Shown: positions 21,595 to 30,769 of the stretch, in pieces | Position numbering within the stretch: position 1 is the first letter of the stretch | Layout: every line of letters starts with the position of its first letter | Source: Symsagittifera roscoffensis | Taxonomy: Eukaryota > Xenacoelomorpha > Acoela > Convolutidae | DNA length: 64,000 nt | Assembly: GCF_963678635.1 (NCBI RefSeq) | Contig: NC_087069.1 | Location: 15,662,660-15,726,659, forward strand | Direction of reading: 5' to 3' | Notes under the pieces: model-generated | Databases searched by the model: none | Seen by the model: only the letters and a program-made list of their open reading frames with translations | Told to the model about the DNA's origin: nothing | Position numbers and translations under genes: made by a program

Positions 21595-22076
21595 GAACTA
21601 CCCTTCCGCCCCGGTGGTTAGGGCGTTTTTTCGAGCATCCGCTCGGCTCGGAGTGCTCGTTAACAAATCTGGCGGTAATGATATTTAAGAAAATAACACC
21701 CAGGCTCGTCATAAAAACATCTATTTAACATTCGCCCGGAAAAAACTATCGAGGGAAAATAAAGATAGGTTCTAAAACGAATGGCTAGCGTCTAAACACA
21801 GCTTTACATGCTTTTCACCGTCTCTGCCAAAGCTAGTGTTCTTTTTTTATGGTTTTTCTAACATCGGGTCGACAAAAACGTTACTGTTTCCGGCTTTGAT
21901 CAGAACTCTCTAATTAACTTCATTATATGCCTAATGGTGAGCTCATAGCTGGGTCTCAGTATCCCCAGACCACGAGGTCACTCCTAAAAACAGGGCTACT
22001 ACATATTTATTATATTGAAAATTGTTTTTCTTCAGTAGATAAAAATCATCATCTCCATCGAAGATGAATCAACCCT

Positions 22077-22835
22077 TTACCTAAACTCCTAGCTTCTGAC
22101 GATCTGAAAGCGAATTTGGATGTTATTACTTCAATTCAAGACATCTTCAGGAAGCTAAAAGTTTGTTACAATAAAGTTTAAGTTCTCTCCCGAGACTCCT
22201 CCGGATTCTGGAGTACGGAGAAACAACGTTCTTATTTTTTTCCGGAAGGCTGAACACGTCGTCCCAACACCCTTCCTCGTTCTCGTGAATCGCCTCGTAA
22301 CGATTGTAACTGCACAATCTTTACAACTCTGAAAGGTCTTCCAACAAAAACTTCAACTGCTATTCCAATTTTTATTGTTCACCTCGTCTATTTCGACGAT
22401 TTTAGTTGTTCTCTCTGCGAAACTTGTTATTGTTGTGTTTCGCCGTTTCAGTTGGTGCGAAATATCAAGGTAGTGACGTGTCTTTATTTCGAAACGAAAC
22501 TTTAAAAATTAACTTGAAACTCCAAATTAACCCCTCCGAATTCGTCAAAATGAACAATTAAGACCTCAATTTGTTAAAACCAACCATCTTCCCACTCCGA
22601 TGTTACAATAAAATTTCGAAATTGAACTTGCATTTTGACACATTCTGGTCGAATATCACATCCTTTAATTTTCTGTGTTTTTTTTCGTTCAGTTATAAAG
22701 TTTCGATTTGGGAATTTTTTTGTGTCTGACATGTCAGTTTTTGAAGTTTAGCCATGTTATACATTGATTATGATTTTTGTGTTAATTACCGGCTCCTGAA
22801 TTTTTTGCATGGGTTGATTCCCGGGCTCTCCCTTC
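22077..22835. other. Segment present in PLE copy 1 only
   Basis: Copy 2 passes directly from CAACCCTT to CAAAGAT at about 27821-27829, whereas copy 1 has ~760 bases between the same words. CCCTT occurs at both edges, so a microhomology-mediated deletion in copy 2 is as likely as an insertion in copy 1. The segment is mostly non-coding but carries a 50-base piece (22378-22427) matching ORF2 of the Gypsy-like element at 10254-10303. Confidence 0.6.
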
Positions 22836-22849
22836 AAAGATAAAAAGCC

Positions 22850-23440
22850 TAAAGTGTGAGTAGCTTCTGAGTGTTGGCTGTTTGGTCTATAACCTCTAAC
22901 TTCAGCTCAGCAGTACCGCTTACCTCTTTGTTACCTTCTAACAAAAGTTGCCCTACTGGGGAGTCCTATTTGCGGTGTTCCTCGACCTTCGTGGCCAAAT
23001 GTTTGACTGTCTGGCCGACACAGGTGGAGTTACATTTAAACTTTCACACCACTTTGGATCTCAGTTCACGAGCGATGGAAGTTTTGAGGGTTAAAAAGCA
23101 CATTTTTAATTTTCTTGTCGCAAAAATTATTTGTGCCACGGATTTTTTACAAACCTTTGCAACTAACAGTTGAGATGGGTTGCCTCGTTATTGCATTGCA
23201 AAAAGGGGGGTGAGTTCTACGACCATTTATCTTTTCTCGATTCTGATGCCTTCACCTTCAAATTTTTCTTTCCCTCAATGATCTTGTTAAGAGTTTCAAA
23301 CCTACCCTGTCCGATCAATTTTTCGGATTCTGATATTCAATCCATTGTTTTCGCTTATTCCAATGCCCGGTCGTCGAAATTTTTCTGAAAACCCTATGGA
23401 CCGTCCCTTCAATAACATTTCTTTCCTATTGCAAAGGTGC
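22850..23440 (-). pseudogene. PLE RT C-terminus and GIY-YIG endonuclease, copy 1
   Basis: On the minus strand the DNA reads RSKVV, a stop where Tyr is expected, KFKCNSTCVGQT, HLATKVEEHRK, DSPVGQLLLEG and, near the end, QTANTQKLLTL. This order matches PLE GIY-YIG domains, in which VVYKF begins the domain, YVGxT follows and a Glu-His pair (EEH) comes after. Both Tyr positions of the signature are altered (stop and Cys). The nuclease would nick target DNA to prime reverse transcription. Stops and shifts make it inactive. The apparent plus-strand ORF at 22871-23173 is its shadow. Confidence 0.6.
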
Positions 23441-24300
23441 GCAGCTTTTTATGCTTTTTATGGTTTTTTTGTTTCAAGCTTTTTTTTTCAGCTTTTTATT
23501 TCATCTTTTTTTATTTCAAGCTTTTTATGGTTTCGACTTATCAGGTTATTGAGACTACACTTGCTTGCGGGTTCATTTAGAATATTACCGAAGGCCAGCA
23601 CTTCTGATCTTTACCCCTTCTCACTACCTCTCTTGCCACCGCCAGGTTACCTGATGCCTTAACCCTATCCGGACTTGTCTGGTCTGGCTTACCTCAGATC
23701 TCAGGAGTCTCAACTGAAAACTGTACACCGCTTGTTCCGAAAAAAAATCCTTCACTTATATTCTTTACTTAATTCTAATTTTAGAGTCGCGCCAATATGT
23801 GAGTACTTGAAATGTTTTCTTGATTGTATTTTACACAGTCATGTTGGAATAAGGCGGGTTTTAGGTTGATCCATCTGAAATGGATCAAAAGTACACCGTC
23901 TAAAAAAACTAATAGTTTACTTGAATTTCCAACTCTGTTTTCATCGGCGTTCGCTTGTTTTAGGTATTTAGAGACCTAGCCATGGGGACGTTCTTATTTC
24001 TAGAGTGGAGGTATCCTGGTCGTGGCCATTAAGCTGTTACACGATTTTGTAGTCCCATGTCTTGAGCGAACCGAATTGGCTCCGATAGAATGAGGTTTAA
24101 AAACACAAGAGGTAGTTGTCCTGACCCTTGAGCCAGTGGTTATAGGGCCTATTTCTCTTAACCTCATTTTTGACGTAAGCGAATGACTGTTCTATAGTGT
24201 TTTTATGGCGCTGCTGGTTGTTTTACGACATCGGGACTACCAGATTGAATACATTTGGCGTAGCTCTGGGCTACATGCTCATTCAAGAATACGGGTGGTA

Positions 24301-25087
24301 CGGTTCAACTGGAATGTGTCCACCTTCTGGTCGTGCGGTGATTTGTTTTTAGGTAAACTTGTGAAATTTCCTCGTTGCGTTTTCGAATACGAGGCTTAGC
24401 TTACCAAGTATGGGGGTCACTAGAGAAACAAAAAACGGGTAAAAGACATAAAGCGAAACTAAAACAAAAAAGGAGAAGAAATTAAAAGAAAAACATGAAA
24501 AAAGTCGAACATAGACAGCGACTTTGATTTCCAGCTTGGATGGATCGGGCTTTTCTGATAAATTGATTGTAAACTCAAATTTTTTCACAATAAGACCGAT
24601 AGTTTCGATCAAAATTTCAGTATTAAGCAGGTGCCCGAATATGCAGGGCTTTCAGATAGCCTTGCAACCTTGGATAACTACTGCGATACTTCACTGGAAA
24701 AGGTGACCAGTTGGACAGTGCAGGGGTTCATAGGGCTGAAGTCCTGGGAACTAAGAAAGGAAACTACTGGGAAGAGGCTTCCAGTAGTGTGACCAGTCCA
24801 GTGCGACTACTGGAGGAGAGAACCGTAGTGTGCATTTTGGTCAAACGGGTATCGTTTACATCCATTTTAAACTGTAGGAGATTGATAAAAAAGTGAATGA
24901 ACGGCACCCCACAGTTTTTATTTGAGGAAACTTTTTTACTTGGGCAGATCTTGGAAACAGGTTCTCGAGTTTAGCACCCATCGCGCTTAAGTGGGGTGCT
25001 AGATAGGGAGGGCAGACGGGCTGCTTAAGTTAAAGGGCGGTGGTTGGAAATTGTGAAAAGGGGGCCATATTGGAAAAGGGGGCCATG
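24301..25087. other. Spacer between PLE pieces
   Basis: Mostly unassigned sequence. Its last part, about 24976-25070, matches 30256-30345 downstream of PLE copy 2 (GGGTGCTAGATAGGGAGGGC and following bases). It is therefore a terminal piece belonging to the PLE arrangement rather than unique DNA. Confidence 0.5.
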
Positions 25088-26019
25088 TCTCAACTGAAAA
25101 CTTTACACCGCTTGATCCGAAAAAAAAATCCTTCACTTAAATTCTTTACTTAATTCTAACTTTAGAGTCGCGCCAATATGTGAGTACTTGAAATGTTTTC
25201 TTGTTTGTATTTTACACAGTGATGTTGGAATAAGGCGGTTTTTAGATTGATCCATATGAAATGGATCAAAGGTACACCGTCTAAAAAAACTAATAGTTTA
25301 CTTGAATTTCCAACTCTGTTTTCATCGGCGTTCGCTTGTTTTAGGTATTTAGAGACCTAGCCATGGGGACGTTCTTATTTCTAGACTGGGGGTATCCTGG
25401 TAGTGGCCATTAGGCTGTTACACAATTTTATAGTCACAGGTCCTAAGCTAACCGAATTGGCTCCGATAGAATGAGTTTTAAAAACACAAGAGGTAGTTAT
25501 CCTGAACCTTGAGCCAATGGTTATCGGCCCTATTTCTCTTAACCTCATATTTGACGTAAGCGAACGACTATAAGGTTTCTATGGCGCTCCTGTTTGTTTT
25601 ACGACATCAAGACTACCGAATTGACCCCATTTGACGTAGCTCTTGGCTACATGCTCATTCAAGAATACCGGTTATTAATCTACCTATTATACTAGCACAG
25701 TTACGATGTAATTTACAAATTTTGTGCTTTTTTCCGTATCAAAAAACATGGATATCTCAAAAATTGCGATTTGTGGGGGTATCAAAATATCGCTATTTTG
25801 ACTCTAAAATTTGGTCTGCTTACTGTGTTTTTCACTGAAAAACTGTATAGGAGTATCAATATAAGCTGTATAAATAGTAATACTAACCTCATATTTGACG
25901 TAAGCGAACGAGTGTTCTATAAGATTTCTATGGCGCTCCTGATTGTTTTACGACATCAGGACTACTGGATTGACCCCATTTGACGTAGCTCTTGGCTAGA
26001 TGCTCATTCAAGAATATCG
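25088..26019 (-). mobile_element. Nested PLE fragments
   Basis: 25088-25680 matches 23708-24300 and 29723-30262, the region upstream of the RT on the element strand. 25685-25885 matches 20720-20920 and 26480-26680, from the far 3' region. 25886-26019 returns to the upstream region. This alternation of 3' and 5' ends is what partial tandem PLE insertion (pseudo-LTR formation) produces, though unequal exchange would look similar. Confidence 0.55.
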
Positions 26020-27321
26020 GTTATTAATCAAAACGTCTTCCTTCTAAAGTCAAAAAATGTTCTCTCTTATAGATTCTGTCCAACTTTTTTTCGCCCTAGA
26101 TAAGTTTATCTTTTCGATCTAAAAGTTATTGATCCGAGCTCAGAAGGCTTATACTTTTCTAGTTCAATGCAAAAGACCCGATCTAAAATGTTTCAGTTGA
26201 AAAAATTTGCCAAAAACAATGCTACTTGGTTCCTTCCGGGTTGATGAAACTACTAAATCAAACACGTTAAGTTCGATTTCACTGTAACCCGGAAGATTAT
26301 TGGCAAACGGGTTTTAAAAGCTGCCGAATCACTAGCGAACAATAATCGAACAACAATTTTTACTGTCCTAACTAAAAAACTTCAAAAAGTTTTCGCGTGT
26401 TGTAGCGTTTCATTTTTCAAAAATGAAGAAAATTCGGTTTTGGTACCCAATTGATTCCAACCACTTCTTAACTAAGCTCAACCGTTTCTAGCTATTATAG
26501 TAGTACAATTACGATGGAACTTACTAATTTTGTGCTTTTTCCGTTCCAAAAAATATGGATATCTCAAAAATCGCAATTTGTGGGGGTATCAAAATATCGC
26601 TTGATCTGCTTACTGTCTTTTTCACTGAAAAACTGTATAGGACTATCAATATAAGCTGTATTAATAGTAATACTATTAAAATTTTACCCTCCGGGTTTGT
26701 TCAATACTCGAATTATGGTGCATAACTCGGAAAATCGCAATTTGGTGAAGGGTTACTACAGTGCAGTCACTGTCGAGCCCCCACAGATTAATATCTTACT
26801 TTTTGTACCAAAAGGGATGCAAAACTTGTTAACGATACCCAACAGCCGATTGTTGTTGTCCTTGTGCCCCTTCTTGTTGCTCCTTGCACTCTTTGCCGGA
26901 TCAGCCTTCTCTCTAATCCCGAGACCCTTCCGGATTGAGCGCAAATTAGCATTAACGTGCTTAAATACTCAAGCAACCAGAACAAGCACCCCAAACGGGC
27001 CACAAATTTGATCGTAACCATCCTGACTGATATAAATGCCTGTAACAACACTATATCTCGCAACAACAAACGGGAGGGTCGGATCAAATCTCGTCTGGGG
27101 AAATTATTTCTACTGATTTTATACTTTTTACTGTTTTTCTTACAGTTATTTTTTTATGTTTTTTGTTTTTTCTTAGGTACTATACTAATTTTTGTTTGAT
27201 TTCCTGTATATCTTTAAATGTTTTGGTCACAAACCTGTCAGGGAACGACGGGAGGGCCAAACCCCCTATTCTTTTTGGTACGTGAATTTTCGGTCTTAAC
27301 TAGGTTAAAAGGCTATTCACG

Positions 27322-27346
27322 GGAATCCGGAAGGCTTCCGCGTTCC
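27322..27346. repeat. Perfect-core palindrome in PLE downstream region, copy 2
   Basis: Equivalent of 21570-21594. One base differs in the right arm (CG in place of TG) and the core CGGAAG-G-CTTCCG is unchanged. Confidence 0.55.
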
Positions 27347-27839
27347 GAACTACCCTTCCGCCCCGGTGGTTAGAGCGTTGTTTTCAGCATCCGTTCGGCG
27401 CGGAGTGCGCGTTAGCGGTTCTGCCGGTGATGAAGTTTAAAAAAAATAACACCCAGGCTCTCCATAAAAACATCTACGTAACATTCGCCCGGGAATACAA
27501 ATCGACCGAAAATAAACTTAGGTTCTAAAACGACTGGCTAGCGTCTAAACACAGCTTTTTATGCTTTTCACCGTCTCTGCAAAAGCCAGTTCTTTTGGTG
27601 GTTTTTCTAACATCGGGTCAACAAAAACGTTACTGTTTCCGGCTTCGATCAGAACGCTCTAATTAGCTTCATTATATCCAAAATAGTGAGCTCAAGGCTG
27701 GGTCTCAGTATCCCCAGACCACGAGATCACTCCTAAAAACAGGGCTACTACTTATTTATTATATTATTTTTGTTTTTGTTCAGTAGATAAAAATCATCAT
27801 CTCCATCGAAGATGGATCAACCCTTCAAAGATGTAAAGC

Positions 27840-28475
27840 CTATAGTGTGAGTAGCTTCTGAGTGTTGGCTGTTTGGTCTTTAATCGCCGACTTCAGCTCA
27901 GCAGTACCGCTTACCTCATTATTACCTTCTAACAAAAGTTGCCCTACTGGTGAGTCCTATTTGCGGTGTTCCTCGACCCTCGTGGCTAAATGTTGGACTG
28001 TCCGGCCGACACAGGTGGAGTTACATTTAAACTTTCACACCACTTTGGATCTCAGTTCACGAGCGATGGAAGTTTTGAGGGTTGACAAGCATATTTTTAA
28101 TTTTCTTGTCGCAAAAATTATTTGTGCCACGGATATTTACCAAACCTTTGCAACTAACAGTTGAGATGGATTGCCTTAATGTTGCATTGCAAAAAGGGGG
28201 TGATGTTTACTACCATTTATCTTTTCGCGATTCTGATGCCGTCACCTTCAAATTTTCCCTCAATGATCTTGTTAAGAATTTCAAACACTACCCTGTCCTA
28301 TCAATTTTTCGGATTTCGATACTCAATCCATTGTTTCCGATAGTTTCAATACCCGGTCGAAATTTTATTCTGAGAATCCTATGGACCGTCCCTTCAATAA
28401 AATTGCTTGCCTATTGCAAAGGTGCGCAGCCTCTAAAGTTCAGAAGGATGCCATTGTCAGTGGGTTTTTGGTTCC
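27840..28475 (-). pseudogene. PLE RT C-terminus and GIY-YIG endonuclease, copy 2
   Basis: The minus strand reads NQKPTDNGILLNFRGCAPLQ, then IEGTVHRILRI, both typical of the thumb region after the RT catalytic box in PLEs. The nuclease follows: LRSKVV, TGA in place of Tyr, KFKCNSTCVGRT, HLATRVEEHRK, a TAG, DSPVGQLLLEG and QTANTQKLLTL. The putative catalytic Arg (ATR) and Glu (EEH) remain while both signature tyrosines are lost. It ends at about 27840. The join at about 28475 between the zinc finger and NQKPTD marks the deletion of the YxDD region. Confidence 0.65.
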
Positions 28476-29520
28476 GTAATGTTACCACACCTTAAGTGGC
28501 ACCAACTCAAACAAGCTTCACACTTTACTCTTTGGTTCGATATGTCACCTTTTTCTGAGATCCAGGGCAGACTTCCTTGTTATCTTCATTGAATACAGTC
28601 AATTTTGGTACTTTTTTCAATAATGTAAATTTGCATTCTTTGAGCCACATTTTGGCCAGTTTTACTGCAAGTGAGGCGCCCATTACTAATTCATTTTTTT
28701 TGTACATAACACTAACCATTGCATTTAAAGTTAACCTTAATCACTGCCAAATTTGGTAGTTTTTCCATAATTTTGCATTAGACATTAGTGTTTAAATTCC
28801 TTAGATCAAGGGAGATCAAAGTTCAATTCTGATTTTTCTAGATCTCCCTGGCCATTTGAGCGTTCGTGTTTATGTTTGCTCCTCAATTTTATCAAAGTAC
28901 TTGCCATTGCTTTAAAGGACGGGACGATGTGGTGTGCTTTGTTTGTGCCTTTTTTCTGATCCATACATCCTAGCCGGCTGCGCCATCGTTGATCTTAACT
29001 TAATATACATCGCTTCACTAATCTCGTCCTTCTCTTTCAAGGCGAGAAATTTTTTGTGTATGTCTTTTTCATTCTTTATGCTCAAAGCTGTCTGTCAGAT
29101 TCTTCCTCTTACTAAATTGTTCTGCCTGTAATAAATCTTTCAGTCTCTTCTCATATGTCTCCTCATTCAATACACAAAAATCCACCCCCTATCAAACGGC
29201 ACTGCCAGAAGACCATTCTCCTTCAAATACTTTCTGACTTTTTCAGCACCTTAGTCAGAGGGGGTCTGTTTAACCTTTTTAGCATATTTCATTGTAGATG
29301 CTTTATTCTGATTTCATTTCTCTCCGGATGTTCTATTTAACTTCAGCTCAGACAAAACACTATCAGGAAGTAATTTTCATTGAAATTGGCTCGTACTGCA
29401 TGTTTTGGGCCAAAACTTACAAATTCCCGCACCCACTGCGGCAAAATCAACTCATCTAAGATTCTGACTGACCTATCATTCAAACTTTTAATACAATCCT
29501 TTTAATTTACTCTGTCTTTC
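28476..29520 (-). pseudogene. PLE reverse transcriptase N-terminal half with PHD-like finger
   Basis: Minus-strand traces in order: WVREFVSFGPKHAVRANFNE (about 29440-29380), DFCVLNEETYEKRLKDLL (about 29190-29130), a degenerate GMYGSEKRHKQSTPHRPVL (about 28985-28925) that corresponds to the conserved G-L-x-K-x-H-K...P-x-R-P motif, and ELVMGASLAVKLAKMWL (about 28710-28655), which is RT motif B. Next, VCPGSQKKVTY and, after a one-base shift, VKCEACLSWCHLRCGNI form a PHD-type zinc finger (C-x2-C...W-x-H-x2-C) with one expected Cys replaced by Ser. RT copies element RNA at the target. The absence of this block from copy 1 defines the main size difference. Confidence 0.6.
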
Positions 29521-30262
29521 GGAAAGTATTTCAAGCTTTTTATGGTTTCGACTTATCAGGTTATTGAGACTACACTTGCTTGCAGGTTCATTTAGAATAT
29601 TACCAAAGGCCAGAACTTCTGATCTTTACCCCTTCTCACTACCTCTCTTGCAACCGCCAGGTTACCTGATGCCTTAACCCTATCCGGATTTGTGTGGTCT
29701 GGCTTACCTCAGATCTCAGGAGTCTCAACTGAAAACTGTACACCGCTTGATCCGAAAAAAAATCCTTCACTTATATTCTTTACATAATTCTAATTTTAGA
29801 GTCGCGCCAATATGTGAGTACTTGAAATGTTTTCTTGATTGTATTTTTCACAGTCATGTTGGAATAAGGCAGGTTTTAGGTTGATCCATCTGAAATGGAT
29901 CAAAAGTCCACCGTCCGAAAAAACTAATAATTTACTTGTACCCTGTTTTTAACGGCGTTCGCTTGTTTTAGGTATTTAGAGACCTAGCCATTGGAACGTT
30001 CTTATTTGTAGAGTGGGGGTATCCTGGTCGTGGCCATTAAGCTGTTACACAATTTTGCAGTCTCATTTCGTAAGCGAACCGAATTGGCTCCGATAGAATG
30101 AGGTTTAAAAACACAAGAGGTAGTTATCCTGACCCTTGAGCCAGTGGTTATAGGGCCTATTTCTCTTAACCTCATTTTTGACGTAAGCGAACGACTGTTC
30201 TATAGTGTTTTTACGGCACTCCTGGTTGTTTTACGACATCAAGACTACCAGATTGCACCCAT

Positions 30263-30769
30263 CGCGCTTAAGTGGGGTGCTAGATAGGGAGGGCAGACGG
30301 GCTGGTTAAGTTAAAGGGCGGTGGTTGGAAATGGTGAAAAGGGGGCCGTATTACTGTAACCATACAATCAGCATTGTCGGTTTTGGTACATCATATTAAG
30401 CTGAGACCAGACTGACCCCAGTAAAGACTGAAAACAAGAGTTGGAACGCGAGGGTACCCAATAATAATCTCAAGACAAGTAGGTGTTCTGGTCGGATTGG
30501 TTGGGGGGATCAAAAATAGTTATTTTTATTAGAGACCAATAAATTAAAGACCCCAGATGAACGATAGTGGGAGGAATAACGCGCGACAATCATGTACCAG
30601 ACAAATCTTTTTTGGAACCACGGTTTTGTCAAGTTTAATTTTCGAGACACTCAGACTAACTCTTGAATGATTTTCAATAACAACCTAGTAAAGGAAACCC
30701 AATCTGATTTCTCAATTGCAATGGATCTAGGGTAGGCAGGAGATTTTAGAGAAAGGTCCAGGAAAACTA
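30263..30769. other. Terminal PLE piece and unassigned DNA
   Basis: The first ~85 bases match 24976-25070 next to PLE copy 1. The rest shows no coding trace or internal repeat. Confidence 0.45.

Larger units (their letters stand above)
20170..24300 (-). mobile_element. Penelope-like element, copy 1 (degraded)
   Basis: Most of this block is repeated at 26020-30262 in the same orientation. It encodes, on the minus strand, a GIY-YIG endonuclease remnant (22850-23160) preceded by the RT C-terminal region. PLEs are retroelements with an RT related to telomerase and commonly a GIY-YIG nuclease, often found as tandem or partial copies. Compared with copy 2 it lacks the ~1.1 kb holding the RT N-terminus; low-complexity sequence rich in AGCTTTTTATGG-like runs (23440-23520) lies at the breakpoint. 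It gains ~760 bases (22077-22835) absent from copy 2. A ~92-bp tandem duplication also lies at 20306-20489. Confidence 0.7.
26020..30262 (-). mobile_element. Penelope-like element, copy 2 (most informative)
   Basis: Same family and orientation as copy 1. On the minus strand it contains an RT N-terminal region, RT motif B, a PHD-like zinc finger, the RT C-terminal region and a GIY-YIG nuclease remnant, followed by ~1.8 kb of downstream sequence with the conserved palindrome. All frames are broken. The RT catalytic box (YxDD) that should follow the zinc finger is missing through an internal deletion near 28475. High nucleotide similarity to copy 1 in non-coding parts points to fairly recent duplication of already dead copies. 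Confidence 0.7.

Noticed and set aside
20170-30262. Hammerhead ribozyme expected in PLE ends
   Set aside because: A CTGATAAGTCGAAAC core-like stretch occurs on the minus strand near 23526-23540 and 29539-29553, but a core G is missing and no stem III with a cleavage triplet follows.
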